Assembly: GCF_017562075.2 (NCBI RefSeq)
Contig: NC_054082.1
Span: forward strand, 38,824,442 to 38,888,441
Direction of reading: 5' to 3'
DNA: 64,000 nucleotides
Source of the DNA: Anopheles merus
Lineage: Eukaryota; Arthropoda; Insecta; Diptera; Culicidae
In this document: positions 1 through 15,146 of the stretch, in pieces
Layout of the letters: every line of letters starts with the position of its first letter
Numbering within the stretch: position 1 is the first letter of the stretch
Made by a program: the position numbers and the translations under genes
The notes under the pieces: model-generated
Databases searched by the model: none
Told to the model about the DNA's origin: nothing
What the model saw: only the letters and a program-made list of their open reading frames with translations

Positions 1-3000
1 CGAAACCGCTGCCGAAAAGAGTGGGAAAGGCATCCCCACCCCTCCCAAAAATCCACCCCTAAACCGATACCGATGGGAATTATGTTCATTTGTTGCTGCG
101 GGTTTGCTGGTTTGCGTTGCGTGTTGCCATCGTTTCGTGCGTTTCCTTTCCCTACCGTCCATTCCTTGGCGCGTATATTAGCCAGTGGCGCAGTTTTTCC
201 TTTCCACGGGTACCGCCAAAGCAGGCGCGGGACATTTCGTCGAGGTTGTTCCGTTTTCGTTTTGGGGTTTCCTTACTTTTTCCTCGCATTTTGCGTAACT
301 GTAAAATGTAAATCCCATCCATCGGTGAGTGTTTAGCTATGGTGAGGTTTATTTTTTGTGTGTTTGTGTGTGATGAATGAGACTTTTGGAGACTTGGTAC
401 TGGATGAGCTGGAGGACTGAGGGCAAGTGTTAGAGACACAGGAGATAAAAAGAGAGCACAGAGCTAAATCTACCAAAGGAAAAAAAATACACCAATGCTA
501 GGAGATTATCTCCGTTGTATTGAGTAGTTACGTGTTTTAGATTTAAAATTATTTTAAACATCACACTCTGTCAAAAACGCATACATTTAAAAAAATATCT
601 AGCATTACTTTTATTTCCATATAGAATCCGAAAGCGTTGCAATTGTTGTACCTATATAGTTGAAGCAATAAGACGAAGAAAGATATTCTTGAGTTAAAAT
701 AGCAAACTCTAATTTTTATTTAAAATATTATATTATATTTCGAAGGTTTTATTTAAGCAGACCGTGAAAATGATTATAGTTTTTAGGAAGTATTTAATAC
801 GCATAAGAAAATGATCAAAAAAGAGAACAATCTGTATAAGAAGCTTAATGCTAACATGGAATACAGACATTGTATTTGTCATTGTTGTTTCTGAGTTAAA
901 AATATTCAAACTAATTTATTGAACTAAACAAACGAGTCAAGGGGCGATTTTTGTCATAAGTCTTACCGTTTTTTTGAAAATGTCTCTACAGTTTCCACAC
1001 CAAACGAACAAGTCTCCAGACAAATCAGAGGAAAGCTTAAGTACAGTCGCTAAAGCTTCTTTAGCAGTACAGTGTAAAAGGAACGGTGAAACGAAATGGG
1101 TTAGATTGGGAGTGAAAAGGTTTACCGAAGGAAATTAGAAACGGAACTTATTGCATGGCCACGTTTCCGACACCGTTATGTGATGCTGATTCAAGATGAG
1201 CAGGATCAAGCAGTGTGTGTTGGAATAGGAAACAAAAAGATTCCTACAGATCGATCTATACGTTTTCATTGATATGTTTCTTTTTTTTATGGCTTATTTC
1301 TCTCGTAGAAGGATAAATGTTGATATAAGTTATCGTTTTAGAGTAACTCATTCGGAGTCGAAGACATCCGAATGATATAAAACGTATCATAGCTTGAAGC
1401 AAAAAAGGCTTCTCAATGACGGTGTTAATTGATGTGGTTGTGCGAATAGTATTAACAAAACCCCCACAAAAAACAGCAAAAAAAAACGATCCTCATCCGG
1501 CCGCTGTATCACATTTCCATCGAAATCGTGTTCGGTTTCCTGAGGCTAATTGCAGAAATCAATTTTTTAAATACTTCATCCGCATCCATCTGCTGCTCCG
1601 TCCTCGCACAGCAGACGTTTCTGTCGACGGTGGTTCATGTTGGAGTTCCTTCTGACCGCTCTGAAACGCTTTTCATTCATGATCCCCACCGCCGTAGCTA
1701 GCCTCCCTCTCGTTCTCGTGAATGAGCCATGAAGCTGGAACGTTGGGGGATCATTCTCTAGCGTGAATGTAACGATATTTAAGCACACGGAAGGTGGTTC
1801 TACATGCGATCCATTACCGGAAGGCACGCGAATGGCAAATAATAAGGCCCCCGAAAGTAACCCTCCTCCTCCTTCCCCGCTACTCCACGGTTTCAATCCG
1901 GTTTTGCAAAAAATCGACGCAACAAGCAATCATTAGCAGCTACTGGTGGTGACAGTAGGGTGAAGGAAAACCAAATCGTAGCAACAAATCATACAAAACT
2001 GAAAGGATTATCTCATCGTGTTTTCTGTTAGTGTGGATTCGACGAAAAAAAGGCAACATCCGTACCGGACTTCTGCAGCAACAGAGCGATCCCCTTTTTT
2101 GAGGGAAGGAAGGGAGGGTTAGTTTAAAGCTTGAAGGTGTTTTTACGGTAGCGATCTTCAATCTTCGTTTTGGGGTTTCATCCTTCGCGATCACGCGAAT
2201 TTGCGAATGTACATGTTTCTTGTTTTTTTTTTATGATTTTGGTTGTTGTCTGTGGTACCGTAGACGCTGCCGAAGAAACAGGGATCAAATTTCAAAACGA
2301 GCTTAGACAAGAAAGACATTTTATCGCTTTCTTAACGTATCTTTCGGTGGTGTTGAATGTTTGACCTATTTTAAACATTGATAAACAATAAAAAAAAATG
2401 TGTTTATGAACATTTAAAAGTTGAAAAATAAATCTAGATTCCTCGTGATCGATTTGTGTGATGTATTCGTAGGTAAATCTGTAATGTGTTGGTTTAATGT
2501 CAAGTAAAACAGTGTAGTATTTTAAACATTATAAGTCAACAGTTCACCCTCTTCACATAGCGTCAAAAATCAACATTCAAAAAAGGTCAACTGTGAGAGG
2601 ATCGTAACAAAACAATCGTCGCTCGCTTAGCTGTTCATACTAATCGCAACGAAACACCCGTGCCCGTGTCCTAAAAGGGGTACGAGCTATCCTGGGAGAA
2701 ATCTATTTTCAACTCCGTGTGGGATTGGAATTCTTCACGGTAACGTGCGTTGGAGCACAAGGCAAAGGTAGTGGGAATAGAAAACCGAACCGTACGTACC
2801 GGTACGCAGGGATAGAGCTGAATCCACCGCGCAGGAATGGTGAAGGATGCGCTAACGATCGTCCGCGGCGTGTAGCAGCGGAAGAAACAGCGTTACACCG
2901 AGCACAGCACAAAAGGAAACACATAAAACCGGGAACCGGGAATGGAACACGTTGTCTCCGGGGTCTGGGGGAAGGTTTGGAGAGCGAGAGTCAAATAGAA

Positions 3001-3216
3001 ACGAATCGTACGGGTGAAGACGCGCTCTACGAAAAAGACCACAAAAGAAGCTAATGCTATAAACGCGGAGTGGCGGGATGCGTGCGCTGAGGCATCCAAT
3101 CTATTCTCTTCCTTTACCGCCGACGACGACGCAAGCGAAGAAAGAAGCGCGATACAAAAACGATACACGCTAGAAGCAAAAAAGGGACCATGGTGGTTTG
3201 TTGGGTGGGACGGAGT

Positions 3217-3220
<4 letters not shown>

Positions 3221-3267
<47 letters not shown>
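3221..3267. repeat. (GA)n microsatellite
   Basis: This is an uninterrupted GA run of 47 bp. It creates spurious serine/leucine-rich frames on the minus strand. Confidence 0.97.
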
Positions 3268-3269
<2 letters not shown>

Positions 3270-4785
3270 TGAGAGAGGTGGAATGGATAGAAAAGAAACT
3301 CCAAATCTTGGCCGACAGCACACGGCAGGACACACGGGCAGCACAGGCAGGCGCAAGTAGGAAAGGCTAAAGTCGAAAACACTTTGAGCGGTCGCGCGGG
3401 GTCATTCAACTTGCGTGTTGCGTATGAGCGCGGACGCACGTCCCCGCGCACTAGCACCGAGGGCGTGTGTGTGTTAATGTGTTGGTGTTTAGATGCGTGT
3501 TTTGATTTTTGTTCCTTCTTAACTTCTTCCTTTTTTTCGGCGACCGCTACGAATATGATCGGTGTCTGAACCTCCAGCGCTGCTCGCCAGCCTTTTGCTT
3601 TCCCGTTGCACACCTATGGAGCTGGAACTTCCTTGGGTGATTGGTTTGACTGCATGGCCCATGTCAAGGACCTCGGAGCATTGAGAGGAAAATATAATGT
3701 TTTTCGCTCTGTCTCTCTCTTTTCACGCGAAGTTGACTGGGGGAGGTATCTTATGAGCTAAAAATACAATACCTTATTATTTTGAAGGTAGTTTCAGGGG
3801 GTAAAGACTTCTGAAGAATGAAAATAAAGATCCTTAAAATATTGAGGTTGTACGCATTCGAAAAATGATCGTTTGCGCTCACAGCTGAATGCATTTAAAA
3901 ACCTCCATTGCTTCAATGGAACATTACAGCATTTGAAAGGATACGCTAATTAGCATATCAATATACGCCCAGTGCCGAGTGTTTGGGGAGAAAGTGAAGA
4001 CGGATGCTTGGTCAGGACCTAGATTGGAATGATGCGGGATTGCTGGAGCCTTCCCACGATTTCGAAAGGACTCAAAATATGCATGTCACGATCCCTTTTA
4101 TTTTCAACCCAATAACCACTTTCCACTTTGTACAAGTTAAAAGGGGCTCGGAAATCCTGTTCCCCCGTGGAAGCGATTTACGATCCTTTGGTTATTTTGT
4201 TAATTTTTTTTCTCTCTCACACACACACACACTCACTCTCTGTGTCTAATTCTCTCTATGCCCTATCGTAGGGTGATCTAACTTAGCGTTGCTGGACCAA
4301 GCCCTAAATCCCAAAGAAAGGCATCCCGTAACTCGTAACCCTTTTCCTTTCGAACTCTTTTCTTACCGAATTGCTTCGTGCCAATGACCTCTACACTAGC
4401 TCAGGCGAGAAAACCAAGTCCGGCTAACAAGTGGACTCTACCGGACAGGTCGAGATTTCTACTTTCTTGGGATGGTTTACGTACACATTTGAGGTGGGAA
4501 TGCGCCCAGGTTCCTTCGAACATCCGTCCACGAAAAGAACAAAAATAATATGATGAAGAATCACTTCCAAAAGGAAAGGAACGTTTCGATACTAAAGTCC
4601 AATCCTGAACCTGTCGTTTGGTCCGCGGTAGGGATGACTTGACATGATTTTTAATTACTCGAAATGTTTTCTCCTTTCGGGATCGTTACTTTTTTATGCT
4701 TCTGCTTTCGATCAGGACGAAGGGGGCAGTCAAAAAGCATCATTAATTGTTGAGCATAAAGACAATGGATGCAAGGTGTACAGGA

Positions 4786-4803
4786 GGGGGGGGGGGGGGG
4801 GGG
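4786..4803 (+). repeat. Poly(G) run of 18
   Basis: This is an uninterrupted G homopolymer, one of five G or C runs of 14-18 bp in the left 50 kb. Confidence 0.95.
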
Positions 4804-7800
4804 TGCAAGTGGGTATTGAATGCATATTTCTTTGATTTGATCGAAGCACGGCTTGAGAAAGGATAAAAATTGAGTGTGGATGGTTTTAGGTTTGTTTCTT
4901 CAAATCATTCAGTTTAAAGTGCTTTCCACTTATGTTTGAGGTAGAGCTGCACAGTACCATAAACCTATTCCGTTTAGCTTCGATATTAGCTTAGTTTATC
5001 TTATTTAAATGCTGTTGAAAGTATAGCTTTGAATATTCTAATGCTGAAGCCCTTATCCGATTGTTCAATAGTTTTTGCTAGTTTCATAAATTGACAAGGA
5101 TTTTGATTTGTTTTTGTCGTCATAGCTGTCGTTTCCTTCGTTAGAGATGCGAAGATTCGTTTGGTCTATTACAGTGACAAATATCCATTCTTTTATCTAC
5201 ATAGACATTGGTTTAAGAAGCATCGTTAAGTTTTTAATCTTTTTTAAACATGATCTCTATTTCTCTTTCCCATTTAAGATCTTTTATACAATACTGTATT
5301 ATCAAGACCGTCTCTTAGCTGTCTTTCTGAAAGGATATGAATTATTTAATATGCAGCAGCACATACTCCTGCATACATTATTTCCGTCAGCACCTTCAAC
5401 GCAGGAAAGAGGTGTCTGCTCTTTCCCTAACAAAACATAGAAAAATATTTCGATTCCCTAACTCTCCAAAACCCTGCGAGGAAGAGCTAGAAAATGAAGT
5501 TAAGTCGTGGAAAAATGAAAACGATGTAACAAGAACATCCCTCACCCCGACAGAAGCAGGAATGAAAAGATACTTTCTTAAATGAAGGTCAAAGAAAATT
5601 CCGACGGACGAGGTGAATGAACCATCGTAATGAAAAGGAGAATTCTTTTCTGGTTTCGTAGGAAGCGTATATCTCCTCGCGCATGTGCATTGCGCTTTGT
5701 CGTGGGGGCAGGGACTGTTTTTGAGCCCTTTGGAAATCGTGCGGCAGAGGAAAATGATTCTGAATGAACTTTAATTCGAAGGAATGGAGGTTAACATCTT
5801 GATCAAATTATAATACATAAATCGCAGTTAACATAAAAGTCCATGTAAATGGTGCTAAATATCTTTTGGGTTCAATATATTTATGTATAAATTGCCTTAA
5901 AACTAGCTTTTCTTTTCAAACTGTTGCTTCATAGCCAATAAGTGAAATAATTCAGTTTTCAAAATCCCTCTCTTCCACGCTGTATGTCACTTTTCTGGAA
6001 CTATTTATTTCCTCGTAGCGTCCCCTAAGCAAACCTCTGATTATGAGAGATGCCTTCACAAGTCGCACACTACCATTGCCTTGCCGCTCGCTGTATCGGT
6101 GAGAATGTATCCCCAGTAGGCAAAGGGAATAAAGATCGTATGGTACAGGCCGTTAATTGAGGTTAACTTCCTGCGATCCGCGTGCGATCGGGCCCTCTCC
6201 GGAGGCGATCGTCATCGTTCTAGGGTTTTGCCCTTTTTATGACACGGCACCCCATTGTTTCCTACACCGTTCCTTGCGTCTTAGCTACAACACACACTGA
6301 AAGGGCAAAAAATCGGACTTGTGTAACACCCAAGTCGACAAGTGGTTGTTCCATGTTAAGATACTCGTCTCATGCGGCTTCGATTCCCCTTTTCCCATAC
6401 GTTCGGACTCCTGGGAAGGGTTTATCTGGTTGCACCCCACACTCTGCGCTACAATTAACGGTAAATGCAGTAAGAGCTAAAAACTTTACCGCGACCAGGC
6501 CATGATGGGACATAGGAAAGTGTTTCAAACAGATGGATGACGATTGGATCTACGAATGAAACTAGATCAAAAATGTCCGCCTTGTCCATGATCACCCGCC
6601 CGCCCTCATAACGCGGAGATGCCCTTTTTCCTGGGGACATCTTGGTGGTCTGCTGCGGTGATGAAATTCCCTACCCAAGAATTAAATTCATTAGATTCTT
6701 CTTTTTGGCCGCATTACTGGTGCCTGCTGTTTTGAAGCTTCCCAACGTCCACGAAACGTTCGCGTGCACAGAAGGAAAGGTAAAAGAATTGCTTGAAGTG
6801 GGAAAAAAGTTACTTCTTTTTCGGGACAAAATTTTGCTTGGAAAACTGGAACAACGGTGAAAAATGGACCCCAAGCCATGACTGGGGGACACTGGAACGA
6901 AACGAACTGAAGGCTTACCGGCAGGCAAACGGAGGAGGGAATCAAATCGTCTCTAATTTAATTCATCTTCCGCGTGCCGATCCAATTCGTTCCGAGGGCG
7001 TTACGGTGCCCTGGAGGATGTATCTCTGCCTTTTCTGATTTTTTGCTTTCAATCGCTGTCTCAGCCTCTCTTCCGAAGTTACGTTCATTCTTATTTTCCA
7101 TTCTCTCTGGTTTCTATCGCTTTTCGCTTTCCATTCCCATTGCTTCCGATTTTACTTCCGCTCGCTGGGTGGATTTGGTTGTTGGGAGATGGGATTTTGT
7201 TCCAATCTGAAAACAGACAAAGATCAAGATGAAAATCGGAGGAACTTTTTTCTTTACGTTTGTGGAGAATCTCCTTGCTACCCGCCAGTGTTGTTGAACT
7301 GTACAAAATTAGCGATGTAGTCAAGTGGATCATTTTCCACACGCTTTTTCACTCTCGAAATCTCAACAAACAGCACTTGATTGGCATTAGTTTTATGTTG
7401 ATTCTCGATACACGTCAGGTGATTGGGTCGCATTTGTTTTTTGTTGTTGCTTTTGTCGCTCTATTCTTTGTAGCGTTTCGCTTGGCTTCGTTTACCGTTT
7501 GCCGAGATGTCTCAAATTGTACTCAGACTTCTCGGGTGCATTTGAAGAAAATAAGAAATTTGTGCTCTATCGTTTCCTCAAGCATCGTTCATCATACTCT
7601 ACTGAATTTGTAGGCTTTGATGATATTTGGCTTTTTTGTGAGCTCCGTTTCTACACAACTGATCACCGTTTCAGACGATCGCGACCATCGCTTCTAATCG
7701 GCTCTGATAGATCATCATCAATTATGACCGATCTATCGTTAACGGTAATTTCTTGTATGAATTCGTTCTTGCTATTCCTGAAAATCGCAAATCACTTTTT

Positions 7801-7856
7801 TCATCTGTAATACGGTTGCTAATTCATCTTGAGACCCCTGAATAAATAAAGCTTAG

Positions 7857-7899
7857 AGCATCAACATTCTATTGTGTTTGATAATAAAATGTTGATGCT
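7857..7899. repeat. Short perfect hairpin
   Basis: AGCATCAACATT at 7857-7868 pairs exactly with 7888-7899. One mismatch later, TATT/AATA extends the stem around a 9-nt loop. At 43 nt it is too short for a normal microRNA precursor. It may be the remnant of a small inverted-repeat element. Confidence 0.5.
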
Positions 7900-8857
7900 A
7901 TGTTTAATGGAAGTTTTGCTGTATACAAGAGTCCCAAAAATGACATACTCATATGTAAAGCTTATTCCACTTGCCCAACGCTCTTTGAAAAGGCAGGATG
8001 TGCAACAGTGCGTGATTTTGGGCGAGTCTTTCAGCCGCAACACTTAAATTTCGATGCTAGCAAAACCCATACGTTACCCACAATGGTACTGCTGTAAATG
8101 CACAGGAAGTTAAATATGCCCGACTCTAGGGTAAGGAGTTCACGGGAGGTCACGGAAGAGGAATACACAAAAAGAGGCCAAACGTCATCAGATCAGAACC
8201 AACCGTCCGAATGGTGTTGGGTAGTTCCCTACGCCAAAGCATTGCTTTTGTGCGAGGATCGAGGATGATGTTTGCCGTTGGTTGGTTTTGGTACGATGGT
8301 TAAGGTTCATGTAGCACAGGATGCGAAGCAAACATGAAAAAGAGGGGAGTAATGCTCAAATTCTCATTTTGATCTGATAGAAGGGGACTTCCGCTTGGAT
8401 GATAACGAACAAAATTATTTGAGCAATCGGTAGGAACATCCTTACACTGCACGGAGGCGATTCGGTTCGGGAACATAGAAGGTTGACAATATGATAAGAT
8501 TAATAGAAATGCTTGAAACGTTCAAAGTCAGATAAATACAATTACTTTGAAGCCTGCTCGCTCAAAATACTCAATGGTTAGACACTTAAGTGGTCTAAAC
8601 TAATTGAACCATCTTTATTAAAGAAAATCACTTACTTTCTTAGCAATTGTTACCCGCACTTGCAATAAATTCTAGCACTTGAACAACTAAATTTTATGCC
8701 GTTGAATCACACAATTCTTGTTCTGCAGAGCTGTGAAAACATTGCTATGTTGAAGTGTCGTACAACAAAGGCGTTCTTTGTTTCCGAAACGCCCATGACT
8801 GCCTTAAGAGGGTCCCAGAATTAGAGCACAAAGCTGCAATGGAGGGCGAAACGCAAC

Positions 8858-8865
8858 TATAAAAA
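8858..8865 (+). promoter_or_regulatory. TATA-like box
   Basis: TATAAAAA is followed about 30 nt later by a possible start region and, at 8918, by an ATG opening a 127-codon frame. That frame has no recognisable domain and runs into a CACA-rich part, so the promoter is doubtful. Confidence 0.2.
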
Positions 8866-11800
8866 GAAGTCCAGCCGCGTTCTTAGCTCGGACGATTGGT
8901 TTGGGAAGGGAAATTGCATGAAAGGCCTCCACTGTTTGTGTGAAATTCGTTTGCATCGGTTCAAAAAATCAACAGGAGCAGGACGCTATTCCTGGTATAT
9001 CAAAAGGGCCAACGACTCCGGCCTCCATGGCGGACATGGCGATAAGCTGGAGATGGAAGGAAATGTGGTACAATATGAAACGAGCGTTGCTTTGGTTCCC
9101 GATCGTCTCGGGACCTCGTCAGGATTGGAAGTGGAACGACGTTATTTCCACACGCTTGTTTACTTAACATTGCGCGCATACACATGCACATACACACTCA
9201 CACATACAAACCTGATAGTCGCAGCGACGTGCTCAGCCCGCGATGTTGGGTACGTGATAAGACGCAGACGTACTACGTGCTTGCGTTATGTGAAACCGTG
9301 AAGCGAGGAAAATAAGGAAAGGAAAGAAGCGTTAATGTGAAACATTTGAGACTAATACGCGTACAGTTATGTGTTGCTGAACAGGGCAAAGAAAGGCATA
9401 TGATTAGTTTATGAGGTTCTTGCTCCTTGTTCTACGATTTCGCACTCTATTTGTTTATTTCATATTATTTGTGATGATGGTGAAACTATGTGTTTCATGC
9501 TAATGGTTGCCCTAAACCAACCCCTGTCAATACAATATCGACAAAAAATATGTCTATTATGATAAATAACTTTATAATTTAAAGAGTTTAAATAATATTT
9601 TAAAGTCAAACTTGGATAGATGAAAGTCATAATAATAAATAGGATGGCAAAAAGATGCCAAACCTGCGCTTCTTGAAGCCTTTTAAAATTTAAAACCTCC
9701 TCGATGACTACCCTCGCAGATTGTGCAACCGTGACGAGGATTGCTCGAGCGTACGCTGGCTATCCTTTTTCCCCACAAAAATCACGCAAACATCCGACCA
9801 CGGCACACACCTGAAACCAACCTGAGACGAAAAGCACCGTAGCGGAACGTGAATCCTCCTCGGTCCGGATTCGGTTCCATGCGCAGGTTGCACAGACACT
9901 CAACGGTGGATCAGTATGATAATTTTTCCTCAAGATCATGCCATACTGCGAGAAGTAAAGAGCACAAGCATGCCTCTGAAACTCTTGATCGAGTAGTTTG
10001 GTTGTTTTTTTTTTTGTGTGTCGTTTCCAGACAGCAATCTTTAGCGAGGGGTGAATAATTGGAATGTTAATGTAGTGATCTTCTTATAAAAAAAGCAAAC
10101 GCCCTCAGAAGGATGGATATCCTCCTTGAGGAAGAAACGTTATGGTACTTTACTGCCCACACTCACTGCGTGCTGTCTGCACACCACGTTACGCCAGACT
10201 GCGGACCGATCGGGAACGGAAACTTACTCTTCCTCGAAAGGAAGAAGGGTTCGTTGCATGATGTTTCCAACCGTAGGGACGTAGGGATACGTTTCCGCTT
10301 CAAGGAATAAATTATTATCACCTTGGTTTACTGTACCGACTCACCGTGGGGTAGTATGCGTTGGCCGTTGCTAAGGAAGATGCTTCGACAGACGAACCCG
10401 TCTGGAACGCATTCAACGATGAAGGGAAAGGGCAACGAACAGGAAAGTGTTCCGGAATCTTTCCCTAACGGTAGAAGGAAGCTCTGTTTTCTTACACGAG
10501 GGGTTTGGCCCTCGGTTATCAAGGATATATTTTACTTTCCTACGAAAAAGGTATGGAACGAACGCTTCAAAGCGGATACAACTTTCAAGCAGACACAGTT
10601 GAAGGTGGAAGTAAACGTTACACACTTTCAAGGCTGGCTACGTAAGGGTGCAAGAGGGAGTGCTAGAATATCATCACCTTACGCGAGGACCTGGCTATTT
10701 CTCCGATAGTTGCCGAGCTCGTCCTTTTAGACGCCGGAAGTGCGCATCTTGCACGTCGCTGGGCGTCTGTAATTAGGGACGCGATCACCGGAAGGTGACG
10801 CTGTGTGACGTTACCTCAAAAGTAAACACTATTATCGGGGAGCATCTCATGCAGGAAATATCTACGTAGGTCCTTTCCGAGCGGAGGGTCCCAGTGAATA
10901 TTTCCGTTGGGCTTTCGTCGTACAAAAGGGTCGTACAGAGGATGTATTGCTTTGTACAATCGCTTTATGCTGGAGTAGCCACTGTTTTTATATGTTTATT
11001 TGGTGGTTCTATGATAAGCGATATTTCTTGTTCGTTATGCTGGTTTGATCATGGCAGTTGCGGGATGACTTTCGGGAATAGTAAGAATTGCAGATAGAGA
11101 AGTAAACTATTTTAAATGCTCGAATAAACTAGAACGTGAACAAAATGAACATATTCTGATGGAGTTTTCTTTCTTTGGCATATATTTTGCAGTAAGATTC
11201 TATAATTTTCTACGGGCTTAAGCGCGATGTTGTCTTTATAATGACTAATCATCACGCTTGTACGCCCTCTGGCCACGTAACATGCATCCTCCCACTTACA
11301 AACACATCAGCTGACTCATGTCGGGCTGTCCTCGATTTGTCATATATGCACTAACGGGTGTTCTAATGGTGCTTCTGTGTGTCTCCTACACATAATCGCA
11401 CACACTACCACTACCAAAACGGCATCTGATACGGAAAACATTAGAGAAGCCCGGCATTAGGCAGCCCGATCGACCCGGGCGTGGACAACGATTAGCAAGC
11501 ATTGTCATACAGCAACTCACTCACCATGCATCATGTATTGCCCCGTATGCGAACTGTTTGCAGATCGGACGTTTCTCTAGCTACTTTTTGCTTGCCATCC
11601 CTGTGCGTGTGTATGGTTTTTGCTGTGGCGATTGCACTCCACACAAATCTAACCCGCTCATCTGTATCGTCGTCGACTGCTAACGGGGGCCGTTACGCAA
11701 TGACACTGATTTTATGACCGAGATAGGCTTCCGTCAAAGTGCCGACATACCGCGCCCGTGTGTGTGCGTGTGTGTGTGTGTTTCGCGTGGGTGGAACCCA

Positions 11801-12418
11801 ACATGATGCAGCACTCGCTGCGGTACGCCGTAAACCCACTCGGAAGCTTCAGCTCGTAAGGAAATCGAAGGAAACGTCTATCATGATGGTGTCCCCTGAG
11901 CTGATGACGTGATGGGAATGTATCGTTATTCCTTACTGCATTGGAGTGGGGCCGAGGGTCGTTAAAAAGTATGGTGTGACGTTTTGAGTGGTTATAAAAT
12001 AAACCTTTGTAGGGTTTACTTCCGAGTAGATTTAGAAATAAGAAATGAGCTTATTTTTCAAAATTAATACTATTCAAAAAATGAGTCAGTAATTGAAATG
12101 GCCTGTTTTTTTGTTTAAATCATGATCCTTTTTCAAATGAATTTTCCCCTTGTGCACGCTTAAATTACTTTCATGTTTTGTTCATAAAAGAAAACCAAAA
12201 TCAACACATTGTTACGATGTAAACGATCAGTCCATCAGGGCTCAAATACAACCACGATCGAGTATAAAACAACAAACACAGACACGTATAGGAACAAAAA
12301 ATCCACTCACGTAATCACCATCGTCATGCCCATTTAATGAAGGGCTCTCCTCTTGGCTGGAATCGTTTCGGCCGCATCTAACTATCGCAAAAGAGAGCGT
12401 GGAGAAACAGCGGGAAAA

Positions 12419-12435
12419 GGGGGGGGGGGGGGGGG
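12419..12435 (+). repeat. Poly(G) run of 17
   Basis: This is a G homopolymer in purine-rich surroundings (GAGAGCGTGGAGAAACAGCG just upstream). Confidence 0.95.
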
Positions 12436-14839
12436 CAGATCGTTGGACAGGGCAGCACCATTCGACAGGAAGTGGGTGGATAGCCTAGAGCTGGGTGGAC
12501 GTATGGGTTTGACTCAATCAAAATTACCATCATCCCCTAACGGCCTCTCCCTGCCTCCTTCGAACTGGCTGGATTTTTTTACGCTGGCCAGCGAGGTGAA
12601 GCGCGGACGGAGGGAATTTGTCCGTCAAGCGTGACAGCGGAAAATTTACGATTTTTCATCCCACCGTCAACAAGCAAACAAGTGAAGGAAAGGGCTGATG
12701 TGTGGAGAGGGAATTGGGGGAGGGGAGGGGGGGCGATCCAAGGAGGATTGTTGCCGTTTTTCCCCCCGTTTCGCGTTTCCCGACCACCAGGTACCGACCG
12801 GCGTCCGTTGCGTCTGATCGCCATCGGCCACATCCGGAAGGCCTTCGGACGATACGGCACGGGCCGGGACGGTGGTAGCGCAGCAACAATAGGCCACTGG
12901 GTCGATGCACCTGAGTGGGTGTGAGGGAGTGGGAGCTGGTGGAGGGTCCGAGGCAGGTGGAGTTATTCGTTCCGCTTAAATGTTGTTTTTGCATGCACAG
13001 CAGGGCAGTATGAACGTTAGAATGAGCTTTGATTTTTCTGTTGTCGCTATAAAAAATGATTATTCGCGCAATGGGTCCCCGCAACTGTCATGTCGTACTT
13101 TGGTGTCATATGGATAGTTATTTGCCAACACGATAATGGTACTGTACGTTGGAACGTTGAATATAAGGAATCGTTTGAATGCATCATTTACTGATTTGAA
13201 CATGAAGTACATCAAATGAACATTGGTTGATTTTAATAAGTTTATTTTGATTAAATTTTTAATGGATGTTATAAAACGATCATTTAAATGATGTTTGTAT
13301 TTGGTTTGCCTAATTAAGCGATCGGCAAAGTACACGAGCCGCATGCTGCTCTTTGCTGTCTAGGTGGCGGCTATTTACCATTTACACATTTCATACAACT
13401 TTCATACATTTTCTATTTTGATTTATCTAGTTGGCTGTTCACCTGTAACTCTACAAACATTTAATAAGAGTTGGTTCTTTCGCTCGATTAGTTTGCCGAT
13501 CGCTAGCGCAATTGAAAGATGTTGTTTTCATATTTCTGACACTATTTAATGTTTCTTAGTTTTAGCTGTTTCTAACCTTTTGACATGATTTTAAATTTCA
13601 TTCGCAATATCTAATACGTGCATTCTTCTTTGTAAGGCATTTCGTATTGCTAATTATCCGATTCCGAGCATATATGCGACAGGGAATAATTAGAGCCATA
13701 ATAATTTTCCAAATTTATTTCAATTATATTTTCTATTTGTCATCAAGTATTGTACATAAGCGTGCATCGGTGTTAAATTATTTGTACAGTTCAACGCATT
13801 TTGCTCCTCAAAACCTATCCTCTACCAGAGAGTGCGCTCGGGTTGTGTGGGTTATCGAGAAAATTCCTTCACCCGGTTTCAACGCTATCTACTCTTTAGT
13901 AATTCGTGCGAACAATACCACCACATTACCATCCAATTCCCATACCCATAGCGGAATGCTCACACCGTGACGCGGCACACTGCATGCAATCTAGCCTTTT
14001 CCCATGCACTTGCAGCGCTTCGGCCCCGTAGCAGGTTGTCGCTTTTTGCTGTGTGGCGCGGCAGGTGAATTACCATTTCGATGGTTTGCCTTTTTTTTCA
14101 CCCTTCTGCCAACAAACAACGGGCGATGGGGGATGAAAATAAAAGATTGTTCATAAAAGCTGCGAGCTACGGTTCTGTTTCCCATAGTCCAACCCAACCC
14201 TACGGTGATCTGGCAGACACAAAAAAAACGCACAAAATCGCTTGCCCGTCAGTGCTTTGTAGGTGAAGGGAACATGATTCATAAATTATGTATCAACACG
14301 AAACGTTTTGGAGAGGGAAGAATTTGCGTCCCTTCGAATTGTACCTGTGTGCACAATATTGTGTGTAAGTTGTTGCTTTGCTCACAGCCAAAGGATGTAC
14401 AAAGGATGTGTGACGTGGATGACGTCTTGACGAACCACGGAAAAGGACAATCGAGCACGATCGATCGCGAAGGAAGTGTGTTAATTCGTTTTCCAATTAT
14501 TACATCCTTATTGCGACACACACACATACATACATCCACTTGCTGGGTGTGGAAGGGAAAATAAAGGGACAAAATGATGAAGAACGGGTGTGGTTGTGGT
14601 AGAGCGTAGATTTCATTTGTATCTGAAAATGGAATTAATTTGACGCTTGGCTAGGCAGCGTGATCGTCGAACCATGGGCATAATGTTGTTTTTGGGTGTG
14701 AGCGTTTTCCAACCGGAAAGCGTCGACATACACAGAGGGGATAAAGAGAGAGAGAGAGAGTGAGGGAAAGTCATCCTTCCTGTTTGGATGTGAAGAAAAA
14801 AAAGGATCCTCGCCCTCTATGCTGTCTGTCCTTTGATAT

Positions 14840-15146
<307 letters not shown>

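Larger units (their letters stand above)
1..8850. other. Non-coding stretch, left edge
   Basis: No gene is supported here on either strand. GC-balanced parts alternate with AT-rich islands (about 480-1400, 2340-2700, 4850-5400, 5760-6000). Short open frames show no domain, start context or splice pattern. The stretch contains the GA run at 3221, the G run at 4786 and the hairpin at 7857. Confidence 0.6.

Noticed and set aside
3402..3436. Inr-like TCATTC followed by GGACG resembling a DPE
   Set aside because: The DPE would sit at +29 rather than the required +28. Spacing is strict for this pair, and no exon follows.
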